Below, piece after piece: positions 42,750-51,491 of a DNA stretch of 64,000 nt. A program made the translations under genes and the position numbers. A model generated the notes under the pieces. That model did no database searches, was not told where the DNA came from, and saw nothing but the letters and a program-made list of their open reading frames with translations. Origin of the DNA: Nonomuraea turkmeniaca (GTDB lineage: Bacteria > Actinomycetota > Actinomycetes > Streptosporangiales > Streptosporangiaceae); contig NZ_VCKY01000006.1 in NCBI RefSeq assembly GCF_005889735.1, forward strand, positions 33,843 through 97,842. Direction: 5' to 3'. How positions within the stretch are numbered: the stretch's first letter is position 1; every line of letters starts with the position of its first letter.

Positions 42750-43379
42750 GCGCACCACCACTCGCCCGCTCGCGAATCTGTCATGAGGCCAGGTATGGCA
42801 TGCGACTGTGTGAGCAATGTGAGAGCCCATCGGCGGTCGTGCTTCACATCGCCACGGAGTCTTCATCGGGTCAGCGGTGCAGCGACAGCCTGGACTCGCT
42901 GACGCGCGGTCGGCGAGGACTCCGTTGAACCGCTGCGTACGGCCCATGGCGAGGGCCTTCACTCCCCTGGCAGGCGTTCGGGACCGAAGTTGCGGATCCG
43001 AGGTCAGGAAGTCGGCCAGGAAGGCCTCACCTTCCTCATGCGCCGCATGAGGAGTTAGCCGAAAGTACACGTACTAGCCAACAGGTCGACATGTTGGTCT
43101 CAGCGCTTCTGGAGGACCTGAACGACGATGAGGCTCGGCGGGTACGCGGCTCGCTTACTTGCCGTGATCCGGCACTCAAGGTGTCCACACTTCAGGGGGC
43201 CTAAAAGGAGGGGATGGGCTGGCAACGTTTGGCGGAGGCCGGGAGGGTGGCCCGGGAGGAAGGTAAAGACATGATCCTTCCAAGAACGTACTCAGAAGAA
43301 TGGTCGTGCTGGCGGCGACGGCGCGCTGACATGCGGGCCGGCGGCGTGCAGCAAGGAAGCGCCGGCGTCGTCCGGCGGG
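42750..43379. other. Gene-poor stretch before the ABC-permease scrap
   Basis: No recognisable gene in 630 bases. It contains the promoter of the minus-strand glycosyltransferase genes and a near-perfect palindrome (43033-43053). At 43205-43213 an excellent ribosome-site sequence (AAAAGGAGG) stands before ATG 43214, but the reading frame that follows (MGWQRLAEAGRVAREEGKDM...) has no family I know and runs into the ABC permease fragment out of frame; it is probably the stump of a lost gene. Confidence 0.45.
43033..43053. promoter_or_regulatory. Operator-like palindrome
   Basis: TCCTCATGCG and CGCATGAGGA are perfect complements with one base between them. It lies about 285 bases before the GT2-GtrA gene in non-coding DNA. 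A dimeric regulator could bind here; no regulator can be named. Confidence 0.35.
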
Positions 43380-43565
43380 CTGGGCGGGCGCTGGTTCACA
43401 GTCGCAGGCGTCCTCGACCCGTTCACACTTGCGCCCGAGATCGACCGATCCGCACTCGTCTCCTTCGCCGCGGCCGAGGAACTGCTCGACTACGACGGCG
43501 CGCCCAGCCGCATCTACGTACGGACCGACCCGGACCAGGTGACGCAGGTCGCCGGACTACTGGCC
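43380..43565 (+). pseudogene. Fragment of a MacB/FtsX-type ABC transporter permease
   Basis: About 60 codons read LGGRWFTVAGVLDPFTLAPE, then IDRSALVSFAAAEELLDYDG and APSRIYVRTDPDQVTQVAGL. This is the periplasmic MacB core domain found between the first two membrane segments of FtsX-type permeases. Both membrane parts are missing. The fragment continues in the same frame into a piece of an unrelated NAD(P)-binding protein at about 43566. Confidence 0.65.
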
Positions 43566-43820
43566 GGCATCGGCACGGCCGGCGTGAGCGCCGTCGACGT
43601 CGCCGACATCGCGGCAGCCGTGGCCGCGGTTCTCACCGGGGACGGCCATGACGGCGGGACGTACGTGCTGACCGGCCAGAGTGCGCCGACGTATCCCGAG
43701 ATCGCCGCCATCGTCGAGCGGTCACCGGGCAGGCCGTACGGGTCGTCGACAACACCCCCGAGGAGGCCGCGGAGGCGGTGTTCCGGCTGGGACCGAGCCA
43801 TCCGCACGGTCTCTGCCAGG
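43566..43820 (+). pseudogene. Fragment of an NmrA-like NAD(P)-binding protein
   Basis: The codons read AVDVADIAAAVAAVLTGDGH, GGTYVLTGQSAPTYPEIAAI and, after a frame change near 43720, TGQAVRVVDNTPEEAAEAVF and RLGPSHPHG. This is the C-terminal half of NmrA/SDR-a type proteins (the VDVxDIAxxxAAVLT...YxLTGP segment). The Rossmann half is missing; in its place is the ABC permease piece. It ends close to the stop of the MhpA-like gene on the other strand. Confidence 0.65.
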
Positions 43821-43827
43821 CCCGCCG

Positions 43828-45522
43828 TCAGTCGGCCGTCCCGGCAGGGCGGCAGCGCGAGCTCGCCCCCTGCACCACCTCGGTCGGGAGGGCGGCACTC
43901 CGGTGGCCGAGCGCGACGGCCAGTTCCGCCAGCAGCCCGGGAAGGCCCGCCTGGTCGGGAACGCCGCCGAACACGTAGAAGTCCGGCCGGATGATCTGGA
44001 CGAGATGGCCGCAGGCCCGCAGGTGCGACAGGAGGACGCCGTCCAGATCCTTCACCGTGAGCACAGACCCTCCGCTCTCCTCGACCGGGGCTCCGTCGGG
44101 GATCACCCGCAGGACGCGCGCGTCGAGGTCGCCGAGGAACGCGGACACGTCATCCACGAAGAAGAGCTCCCGGGCGTCCACCCGGGTGCCGTCGACGAGG
44201 ACGTGGAACCCGAATCCCGCCACCTCGTCCAGGAGCCCGGCCGCCCCGCCGGCCTCACGGACGCGTCCCTGGACCGCCACCCGGCCGGCCGGCGCCAGTG
44301 GGGTCCCGTCCCCGCCCGACTGCAGCGCGCCCGGGCCCAGGACCGCCGGAGGCGGCGGAGGCAGCCCCACCTCCGGGCGGGCGCCCGCGGCGATCAGCGT
44401 GCGGTCCCGCTCGGCCACCACCTCTGGGTCGGTGGCGCAGATGACCTTGCCGAGCTCCACCGACATGTGGACGGCGTGCCGGACGTGCGCCGACCGCTCC
44501 GTGCCGTACGTGGTGAGGAGGTCCTCGCCGGCCAGACCGCGCAGCACGAGATCGAGTTTCCAGGCGAGGTTGGCGGCATCCCGGACCCCGCTGCACATGC
44601 CCTGGCCGGCGAACGGCGGCATGAGGTGGGCGGCGTCACCGGCGAGGAGGAGGCGTCCGTCCCGCCATCCGTCGACCCACCGGGCCTGGAAGGTGTACAG
44701 GGCGCGCTTCTCCAGCGTCGCGTTGTCCGGCGTGACGCCCCACCCGGCCAGCAGCCGCCAGGCGTTGTCGTCGCTGTCGAACTCGTCCCGCTGGTCGCCG
44801 GGCATGCGCATGAACTCCCAGCGCCGCCGCCCCGGCCCGCCCGAGACCATCGTCGTGGGTCGCCGCGGGTCGCATATCTGGATGTTCTCCGGGAACCAGC
44901 GGCGCTGCGAGTGCTCGATGACGTCGCAGATCAGCCAGTCGTAGAAGAAGCCCAGATCGGTGGTGGTCGCGTTCATCCGCTGCCGGACGAAGCTGTTGGC
45001 CCCGTCGCAGCCGACGACGTACGCGGCGCGCAGCCTCTTCTGCTTCAGTGTGACGCCGTGTACGGTCACCTCGACGTGATCGCCGCGCTGGATCAGCTGG
45101 ACGGCCTCGGTGCCACGGTAGACGGTGACGTTGGGGAACGACTCCGCCCGCTCCTGGAGCGCCCGCTCCAGCTTCGGCTGGGTGAACATGTTCGACTCCG
45201 GCCAGCCGGACGGGCCTCGCTCCCCGTAGTCGAAACGCAGCAGGGTTTCTCCGTCGCCGTTGCGCCACTCGTATGCCGAGCTGGGCTCGCTGACGTCGGC
45301 GAACCGGTCGGCGATGCCGGCCGAGGCGAAGATCCGGGCGACCTCGTCGTCGAAGACGACGGCGCGCGGCTTGGGGTAGGGCTCCGTCCAGCGCTCCACG
45401 ACGACCACGTCATGGCCCTTCTGGGCGAGCAGAACGGCCAGCGTCTGACCGACCGGCCCGAAGCCGACGATCAGCACGTCGTGGACGGCCGTCTTCGCCG
45501 CGGGTGTCCCGTTGGTGTGCAT
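43828..45522 (-). CDS. FAD-dependent aromatic hydroxylase, MhpA-like
   Basis: A 564-residue class A flavin monooxygenase like MhpA (3-hydroxyphenylpropionate hydroxylase). The FAD motif is LIVGFGPVGQTLAVLLAQKG near 19-38; the DG motif is VVGCDGANSFVRQRM near 165; the GD motif is LLLAGDAAHLMPPFAGQG near 290. It adds a hydroxyl next to one already on an aromatic ring, using NADPH and oxygen, preparing it for ring cleavage by the extradiol dioxygenase encoded 19 bases upstream. Start ATG 45522 has GGAG at the right distance; GTG 45528 is possible. Last gene of the eight-gene operon. Confidence 0.88.
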   Translation of the reverse strand: MHTNGTPAAKTAVHDVLIVGFGPVGQTLAVLLAQKGHDVVVVERWTEPYPKPRAVVFDDEVARIFASAGIADRFADVSEPSSAYEWRNGDGETLLRFDYGERGPSGWPESNMFTQPKLERALQERAESFPNVTVYRGTEAVQLIQRGDHVEVTVHGVTLKQKRLRAAYVVGCDGANSFVRQRMNATTTDLGFFYDWLICDVIEHSQRRWFPENIQICDPRRPTTMVSGGPGRRRWEFMRMPGDQRDEFDSDDNAWRLLAGWGVTPDNATLEKRALYTFQARWVDGWRDGRLLLAGDAAHLMPPFAGQGMCSGVRDAANLAWKLDLVLRGLAGEDLLTTYGTERSAHVRHAVHMSVELGKVICATDPEVVAERDRTLIAAGARPEVGLPPPPPAVLGPGALQSGGDGTPLAPAGRVAVQGRVREAGGAAGLLDEVAGFGFHVLVDGTRVDARELFFVDDVSAFLGDLDARVLRVIPDGAPVEESGGSVLTVKDLDGVLLSHLRACGHLVQIIRPDFYVFGGVPDQAGLPGLLAELAVALGHRSAALPTEVVQGASSRCRPAGTAD

Positions 45523-45541
45523 GATCACTCCGTGCCAGGGG

Positions 45542-46480
45542 TCAGCCGGCCGCGTGGGCGCCGGTCATCAGCTCTGCGAGGTCGTCAGGGTTGAGGAACG
45601 AGGGGGGAACCGGCGGTCCCCAGCTGTAGAGCGCGCGGCTGTCGGCCCAGTCCTGCGGCGTCCACAGCTGGTCGTCGACGATGCAGTCCATGTCGGAGTA
45701 GTACTCGCTGAAGTTCCCCGCCGGGTCCTTCAGATACCAGAAGAAGTTGGACCCGATGTGGTGCCGGCCGAGGCCCCAAACGTGCCGGGCCGGGTCCTTG
45801 GCCAGCATCGCCGTCGCGCCGCGCCCGACCTCGTCCACGTCGTCGACCTGCCATGAGGTGTGGTGGAGCATGCTCACCGGGGCCTTCTGGACCATGACGT
45901 TGTGGTGGTCGGTGGAACAGCGCATGAAGGCCGCCACGCCGGCGATCGAGTCGCTCACCTTGAACCCGAGCCCCTCGGTGAAGAACCGCTGGCTCGCCTC
46001 CTGGTCGGTGGAGCCGACGACGACGTGCCCGAGCCTGCGCGGGCGGACCGGCGACTCCCGCAGGACGCCGGGCGCACGGTCGCCGAGCCGGGCGGCGACG
46101 CCGGGTGCGTTGTAGGCGGGGACGGGGGTGGGAGACTGCTCGATCCTGGCGGCGATCTCGAGCCGCACCTCGACCTCGGTGCCCGGGTCGGTCACGACGA
46201 GCGCGGCCTCGTCCCGGCTGAACGCGAGTCCCAGCCGCGTGAGCGAGGCGGCCACCCGGTCCAGGTCGTCCGCGTCGTCCGCGCCGACGCCGAGCCGCAG
46301 CAGGCGGCGGCGGGTGGCGGTGACCAGGGTGAGCTGCTCCCCGCCGTCGACAGAGGAGAACGTCTGGCGCCCGGCGGGGTCGGCGGAGGAGGGGGTCAGG
46401 CCGAAGTCCGTGTAGTAAGCGGCGGTCTCCGCGAGGTTCGGTACGCCGATGGCGATGTTCGTGAGGCGATGGAGTGGCAT
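45542..46480 (-). CDS. Extradiol ring-cleavage dioxygenase (VOC family)
   Basis: A 312-residue type I extradiol dioxygenase with two VOC domains. The C-terminal domain keeps the Fe(II) ligands: His in RRLGHVVVGSTD near 150, His in VSMLHHTSWQVDDVDE near 207 and Glu in NFSEYYSDMDCI near 259. It would open a catechol-type ring beside the hydroxyls. A good ribosome site (AAAGGAAAGC) precedes ATG 46480. It lies between the acyl-CoA dehydrogenase and the MhpA-like hydroxylase in one operon, which supports a hydroxylation-then-cleavage order. The exact catechol is not shown. Confidence 0.88.
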   Translation of the reverse strand: MPLHRLTNIAIGVPNLAETAAYYTDFGLTPSSADPAGRQTFSSVDGGEQLTLVTATRRRLLRLGVGADDADDLDRVAASLTRLGLAFSRDEAALVVTDPGTEVEVRLEIAARIEQSPTPVPAYNAPGVAARLGDRAPGVLRESPVRPRRLGHVVVGSTDQEASQRFFTEGLGFKVSDSIAGVAAFMRCSTDHHNVMVQKAPVSMLHHTSWQVDDVDEVGRGATAMLAKDPARHVWGLGRHHIGSNFFWYLKDPAGNFSEYYSDMDCIVDDQLWTPQDWADSRALYSWGPPVPPSFLNPDDLAELMTGAHAAG

Positions 46481-46490
46481 GCTTTCCTTT

Positions 46491-47663
46491 CTAATCTCTG
46501 ATTCGATCGAATCGACGACGTACCAGGGACCGGGCGATGACGAGGCGCTGGATCTGGTTCGTGCCCTCGTAGATCTGCGTCACCTTGGCGTCGCGCATCA
46601 TCCGTTCGGCCGGGAAGTCGCTGACGTAGCCGGCCCCACCGAGCAACTGGACGGCGTCGACCGTGACGGCCATGGCCGTGTCGGAGGCGAAGCACTTGGC
46701 CGCGGCTCCGGCCGCCGACAGGTCCGCCCCGGCCGCCTCGGCCTCGGCGGCCGCGGCGTAGGTGAGCAGCCTGGCCGCCCTGACCTTGATCTCCATGTCG
46801 GCGAGCATGAACTGGACGCCCTGGAAGTCGGCCACCGCCCGCCCGAACTGCCGCCGCTCCTTGACGTACTGCAGGGCGACGTCAAGGGCCCCCTGGGCGA
46901 TGCCGACCGCCTGGGCGGCGACGGTGACGCGGGTACGGTCCAGGGTACCGAGCGCAAGCCGCAGTCCCTGACCCTGTTCGCCGATCAACCGGTCGGCGGG
47001 GACGAACACGTTGTCCAGGAAGAGTTCCCTGGTCGGCGAGCCGCGCAGCCCCATCTTCTTCTCCAGGGCGCCGTAGGACAGGCCCTCGTCCCCCGCTTCG
47101 AGCACGAACCCGGAGATCCCCCCGTCGGTGGCCGCGAACAGCACGTACAGCTCCGCCCGGCCGGCGTTGGTGATCCACTGCTTGGTGCCGTGGATGCGCC
47201 AGCCGTCCCCGTCCCGGACGGCGCGGGTGGTCATCGCCGCGACGTCGCTACCGGCCTCGGGTTCCGAGAGCGCGAAGGCGCCCAGCGCCCGCCCGGCCGC
47301 GATCGGCTCCAGGTACCGCCGCCTCAGCTCGGGTGAGCCGCCCAGCAGGAGGGGCCAGGCGAACAGCTCGTTGGCCCCGGCGACCTGCTGGGTGGTGGCG
47401 CACGCGCGTGCCGTCTCCTCGGCGACGATCGCCGACGCCAGGTGGCTCCCGCCCGGCCCGCCGTACTCCTCGGGGATCGCCACCGCATGGAGGCCGGAGG
47501 CGATCAGGGCGGCCAGCGACTCTTCGGGGAAGGCGCCGGTCGCGTCGACCTCTGCGGCGCGGGACGCCAACCGCTCGTCGGCCACCTGGCGGGCGAGGTC
47601 GCGCAGCTGTCTGTGGTCCTCGTCCAGGGCCCAGCCGTCGCCGGGCGTCGTCCACCTGGTCAC
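46491..47663 (-). CDS. Acyl-CoA dehydrogenase
   Basis: A 390-residue flavoenzyme that makes an alpha,beta double bond in an acyl-CoA. Signatures: IPEEYGGPGGSHLASAIVAE near 60-80, FALSEPEAGSDVAAMTTRAV near 125, KQWITNAGRAELYVLFAATD near 155, and the C-terminal YVSDFPAERMMRDAKVTQIY followed by EGTNQIQRLVIARS. The catalytic Glu is most likely that of IYEGTNQ. GTG 47663 overlaps the amidohydrolase stop (GTGA) and gives the normal family length. It may work on a side chain of the aromatic substrate. Confidence 0.93.
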   Translation of the reverse strand: MTRWTTPGDGWALDEDHRQLRDLARQVADERLASRAAEVDATGAFPEESLAALIASGLHAVAIPEEYGGPGGSHLASAIVAEETARACATTQQVAGANELFAWPLLLGGSPELRRRYLEPIAAGRALGAFALSEPEAGSDVAAMTTRAVRDGDGWRIHGTKQWITNAGRAELYVLFAATDGGISGFVLEAGDEGLSYGALEKKMGLRGSPTRELFLDNVFVPADRLIGEQGQGLRLALGTLDRTRVTVAAQAVGIAQGALDVALQYVKERRQFGRAVADFQGVQFMLADMEIKVRAARLLTYAAAAEAEAAGADLSAAGAAAKCFASDTAMAVTVDAVQLLGGAGYVSDFPAERMMRDAKVTQIYEGTNQIQRLVIARSLVRRRFDRIRD

Positions 47664-48559
47664 CGGCGTTCCCCGAGGGACAGCAGCCGGCAGGCGTTCT
47701 CCTTCAGGATGAGCGGCCGCACCTCGTCCTTGACGTCGAGCTGCTCGAACTCCGTGAGCCAGCGGTCCGGCGTGAGGACGGGGAAGTCCGAGCCGAAGAG
47801 CACCTTGCGCTTCAGCACCGACCCGGCCTGCCTCACCAGCTGCGGCGGGAAGTAGCGCGGCGCCCACCCGGACAGGTCGATGTACACGTTGGCCTTGTGG
47901 GTGGCGATGGAGATGGCCGAGTCCACCCACGGCACGGAGGGATGGGCCAGGATGATCCGCAGTCCGGGGAAGTCGGCGGCGACGTCGTCGAGCAGCATCG
48001 GGTCGGAGTAGCGCAGCTTGATCCCCCGCCCGCCCGGCAGCCCCGCCCCGATCCCGGTCTGGCCGGTGTGGAACAGGGCCACGGTGCCGAGCTCCTCCAA
48101 CGCGGCGTAGAGCGGGTAGAAGTCCCGGCTGTTGGGTTCGAACGCCTGCAGACTCGGGTGGAACTTGAACCCGCGCACGCCGAACTCCTCCACGAGGCGC
48201 CGCGCCTGGGTCACGGCCTCGGCGCCCCGCAGCGGGTCCACCGAGCCGAAGGGGACCAGCACGTCCGCGTGCTCGGCCGCCTGCTCGGCGATCCGCTCGC
48301 TGGACAGCGCCGGGTGGCCGAGCGCGGTCGTGGCGTCCACGGTGAAGACGACGGCCGCCATGTTCCGCTCCCGGTAGTAGGCGGCGACCTCCTCCAGCGT
48401 GGGGGTCCGGTTCTGCCCGGCCTTGAAGTACGTCGCCGAGGCCGCCAGCAGCTCATCGTCGAGGGAGAAGTGGTCGTGGCCGTCGGACTCGATGTGGACG
48501 TGGACGTCGACGGCCACCACCGATCCGACGTCGATGCGCGGCTCATAGCGGCGGGTCAT
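47660..48559 (-). CDS. Amidohydrolase-family protein (ACMSD-like)
   Basis: A 299-residue metal-dependent hydrolase or decarboxylase of the amidohydrolase_2 family. The metal site is VDVHVHIES near 18, His in FGVRGFKFHPSLQAFEPN and LFHTGQTG, ILAHPSVPWVDSA, and Asp in LFGSDFPVLTPDRW. Related enzymes decarboxylate ring-cleavage products, which would fit this operon, but hydrolysis is also possible. ATG overlaps the upstream stop (ATGA), and its stop overlaps the next GTG. Confidence 0.88.
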   Translation of the reverse strand: MTRRYEPRIDVGSVVAVDVHVHIESDGHDHFSLDDELLAASATYFKAGQNRTPTLEEVAAYYRERNMAAVVFTVDATTALGHPALSSERIAEQAAEHADVLVPFGSVDPLRGAEAVTQARRLVEEFGVRGFKFHPSLQAFEPNSRDFYPLYAALEELGTVALFHTGQTGIGAGLPGGRGIKLRYSDPMLLDDVAADFPGLRIILAHPSVPWVDSAISIATHKANVYIDLSGWAPRYFPPQLVRQAGSVLKRKVLFGSDFPVLTPDRWLTEFEQLDVKDEVRPLILKENACRLLSLGERR

Positions 48560-49524
48560 GACTCTCCTCGATGCGGTGGCCGTCCCGGCAGGTCGGGGCA
48601 GTCCCTCTTGCGTTCCAGCAGGTCGAGCAGGAGGGCGTCTCTCTGGGCGGCCATCCGCCGCTCGTCCACGCCCTCCAGCTCCTCGTCGACGCCCGCGACG
48701 AGCTTGGCCGCCAGTTCGGGGGTGAGCGTCGGTGTGCCCAGATCGTCCATCCACGCCTGGGCGGGAGGGCCGAGGTGCTCCAGCAGATGGGCCATGCCTC
48801 CAGGCCCTCCGGACAGGTGCTGGTTCATCAGGGGACCCAGCAGCGCCCAGCGTAGCCCGGGACCGTTGGAGATGGCCGTGTCGATGTCGCGAACGGCCGC
48901 CACGCCCCGGTCGACCAGGGAGTACGCCTCCCGCCACAGCGCCGCCTGCAGGCGGTTGGCGACGTGGCCGGGGATCTCCTGCCTGACCCTGATGGGGTGC
49001 TTGCCCACCGCGGTGTAGAACGCCATCGCCCGGTCCACCGCGGCCGGCGTGGTCGCGCGTCCCGCGACCACCTCCACGAGCGGGATCAGGTGGACCGGAT
49101 TGAACGGGTGGCCGACGACCACCCGTTCCGGATGGCGCCGGGACATCGCCTGCAGCCGGCTGGGCATGAGCCCGGACGAACTGCTGGCCACGACCGTGCC
49201 AGGCGGGGCGGCGTCGTCGATCGCCGCGAACAGCCGCTGCTTGAGGTCCTCCTGCTCCGGGCCGTTCTCCTGCACGAAACTCGCGGAGGCCACGGCGACG
49301 TCCAGATGCGGCGTGAAGGCGAGCCGGTCCGGCGAGGCGCCCTCGGCGACGCCCAGCCGGGTGAGGGTGGGCCACATCTCCTCGACCGCCTCGCGCAGCC
49401 GGGCTTCGGCGCCGTCGGCGGGGTCGGTCGCGACGACGTCCAGCCCGCGGGCGAGGAAGAGCGTGGCCCAGCCGGTCCCGATGACACCGGTGCCCACCAC
49501 CGCCACCCGCTCGGCGACGCTCAT
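48556..49524 (-). CDS. 3-hydroxyacyl-CoA dehydrogenase family protein
   Basis: A 322-residue NAD-dependent dehydrogenase. The Rossmann motif is VAVVGTGVIGTGWATLFLAR near 7-26; SSSSGLMPSRLQAMSR and RVVVGHPFNPVHLIPLVEVV (catalytic His and Pro-Val segment) near 115-150 are typical of the 3-hydroxybutyryl-CoA / carnitine dehydrogenase group. It oxidises a 3-hydroxy group to a ketone. The C-terminus (from 290) extends beyond the usual fold by about 25 residues. ATGA overlaps on both sides tie it to the operon. Confidence 0.92.
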   Translation of the reverse strand: MSVAERVAVVGTGVIGTGWATLFLARGLDVVATDPADGAEARLREAVEEMWPTLTRLGVAEGASPDRLAFTPHLDVAVASASFVQENGPEQEDLKQRLFAAIDDAAPPGTVVASSSSGLMPSRLQAMSRRHPERVVVGHPFNPVHLIPLVEVVAGRATTPAAVDRAMAFYTAVGKHPIRVRQEIPGHVANRLQAALWREAYSLVDRGVAAVRDIDTAISNGPGLRWALLGPLMNQHLSGGPGGMAHLLEHLGPPAQAWMDDLGTPTLTPELAAKLVAGVDEELEGVDERRMAAQRDALLLDLLERKRDCPDLPGRPPHRGES

Positions 49525-51491
49525 CCCCGCGCCTCTTCGCGCCGGTGGGCGAGGTCGACGAACGCGTCCAGCGAGGAGGGGTCGGCGAGCGAGCCTGGGG
49601 TGGCGACCGTCTCGACGGGGTCCCCGCGCAGGATCCGCTTGACCGGCACCTCCAGCTTCTTGCCGGTCCGGTTGTACGGCAGGGCGGGGACGGCGTGGAT
49701 CACGTCGGGCACGTGCCGGGGCGACAGCGCCTTGCGGATCCGCGCCTCCAGCGCGCGACGCACCGGCTCGTCGAAGACGACGCCCTCACGCGGCACGACG
49801 AAGAGCATCAGCTCCCCCATGCCGCCCGCGGGGTCCTCCAGATGCACCACAAGGCTGTCGCGAACCTCGTCTATCTCCTCGACGACGCGGTAGAACTCGG
49901 CGGTGCCGAGCCGTACCCCGCCCCGGTTGAGTGTCGCGTCGGACCGCCCGGTGATCACGCAGGTGCCCTGCTCGGAGAACCCGATCCAGTCGCCGTGGCG
50001 CCAGACCCCGGGGAAGTCGTCGAAGTAGGCCGACCGGTAGCGGCTGCCGTCGTCGTCTCCCCAGAAGCCCACCGGCATGGACGGCATCGGCGCGGTGATG
50101 ACCAGCTCGCCGAGCTCGCCCACCACGGCCTCGCCCCGGTGGTCGAACGCCTTGGCGTCCACGCCGAGGCTGCACCCCGACATCTCGCCGAGCCAGACCG
50201 GCTGCACGGGCGACCCCTGCACGATGCCCGTGCACACGTCGGTGCCGCCGCTTCCGACGTTCAGCAGGACCCTGTCGCCGAACTGCTCGTACACCCATCG
50301 GAAGCCCTCGGCGGGAAGCGGGCTTCCGGCTGCGCCCAGCTGGCGGAGCGCGGACAGGTCGAACTCGGCGGCCGGGCGGACCCCCTCCTTCCGGCACGCC
50401 ATCAGGAAGCCGGGGCTCACCCCCATGAGCGTGGCCCGGGTCCGCTCGGCCAGCCGCCACTGATGACGCAGGTCGGGGTAGAGCGGGTTGCCGTCGATCA
50501 TCACTACCGAGGCGCCCACCAGCAGGCTGGAGACCAGCGTGTTCCACATCATCCACGCGGTGGTGGTGAACCACAGCAGCCGGTCCCCCGGCCCCAGGTC
50601 CCAGTGGAGGGCGTGGTTTTTCAGGTGCTCGAGCAGGATCCCGCCGTGCCCGTGCATGATGGCCTTGGGCCTGCCGGTCGTCCCAGAGGAGAACAGCACG
50701 TACAGCGGGTGGTCGAACGGGACCGGCTCGAAGGCCGGCGGCTCCGGCTCACCCGCCGTGACGTCATCCCAGCTCAGTGCGCCGGGGATGTCCAGCGGCC
50801 CATACGGCACGTGCACGACGTGCTCCAGGCTGGGCAGAGCCTCGACGATCTCCGCCACCTCCTCGCGCCGGTCGATCTCCTTCGCGCCGTACGTGTAGCC
50901 CGCGACGGCGAGCAGGACCTTGGGAGTGACCTGGCCGAACCGCTCGATCACGCTGTGCGCCCCGAACTCGGGAGCGCAGGAGGCCCAGACCGCCCCGAGA
51001 CTGGCGGTGGCCAGAAAGGCGACCAGCGTCTCGGGGATGTTGGGCAGGTAGGCCACCACCCGGTCACCTCGGCCCACGCCGAGAGCGCGCAGCCCCGTCC
51101 TAGCTCTGGCCACCTGCTCGGCCAGCTCGCCGAACGTCAGCTCCACGCGTTCGCGGGTCTGGGAGTGCGCCACCACGGCGACGCGGTCCGCGTCCTGCCC
51201 GAGGCAGTGCTCCGCGTAGTTCAGCAGAGCGCCGGGGAACCACACACTGCCCGGCATGCGCCGGTCGGCCAGCACCCGCTCATAGGGCGCGTGGTACCTG
51301 ACACCGAAGTAGTCGGCGATCGACGCCCAGAACCCCTCCAGGTCGCCGACCGACCACCTCCACAGGCCGTCCCAGTCCTCGAGGCGCAGTCCCCGCTCGG
51401 CCTCCAGCCAGGCCAGGTAGTCCCAGACCCGCGCTCTGCAGCGTTCGTCCTCGTCCAGGACGTACAGCTGCACCGGCTCGCCGCCGCTCAT
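49521..51491 (-). CDS. Acetoacetate--CoA ligase
   Basis: A 656-residue adenylate-forming enzyme that activates acetoacetate to acetoacetyl-CoA. The family N-terminus is clear (ADYFGVRYHAPYERVLADRR, PGSVWFPGALLNYAEHCLG), the ATP loop is LFSSGTTGRPKAIMHGHGG near 272, and GSGGTDVCTGIVQGSPVQPV, GRSDATLNRGGVRLGTAEFY and PYNRTGKKLEVPVKR follow at the usual places, the last with the catalytic Lys. Length matches acetoacetyl-CoA synthetases. The FAH-type hydrolase earlier in the operon can release acetoacetate, so this enzyme recovers it. ATG 51491 overlaps the enoyl-CoA hydratase stop (ATGA). Confidence 0.93.
   Translation of the reverse strand: MSGGEPVQLYVLDEDERCRARVWDYLAWLEAERGLRLEDWDGLWRWSVGDLEGFWASIADYFGVRYHAPYERVLADRRMPGSVWFPGALLNYAEHCLGQDADRVAVVAHSQTRERVELTFGELAEQVARARTGLRALGVGRGDRVVAYLPNIPETLVAFLATASLGAVWASCAPEFGAHSVIERFGQVTPKVLLAVAGYTYGAKEIDRREEVAEIVEALPSLEHVVHVPYGPLDIPGALSWDDVTAGEPEPPAFEPVPFDHPLYVLFSSGTTGRPKAIMHGHGGILLEHLKNHALHWDLGPGDRLLWFTTTAWMMWNTLVSSLLVGASVVMIDGNPLYPDLRHQWRLAERTRATLMGVSPGFLMACRKEGVRPAAEFDLSALRQLGAAGSPLPAEGFRWVYEQFGDRVLLNVGSGGTDVCTGIVQGSPVQPVWLGEMSGCSLGVDAKAFDHRGEAVVGELGELVITAPMPSMPVGFWGDDDGSRYRSAYFDDFPGVWRHGDWIGFSEQGTCVITGRSDATLNRGGVRLGTAEFYRVVEEIDEVRDSLVVHLEDPAGGMGELMLFVVPREGVVFDEPVRRALEARIRKALSPRHVPDVIHAVPALPYNRTGKKLEVPVKRILRGDPVETVATPGSLADPSSLDAFVDLAHRREEARG

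Noticed and set aside
43214..43651. Plus-strand frame with an excellent ribosome site (AAAAGGAGG) and ATG 43214
   Set aside because: Only about 35 codons are not shadow of the ABC permease fragment, and they match nothing. Noted as a stump of a lost gene but not called as a protein.
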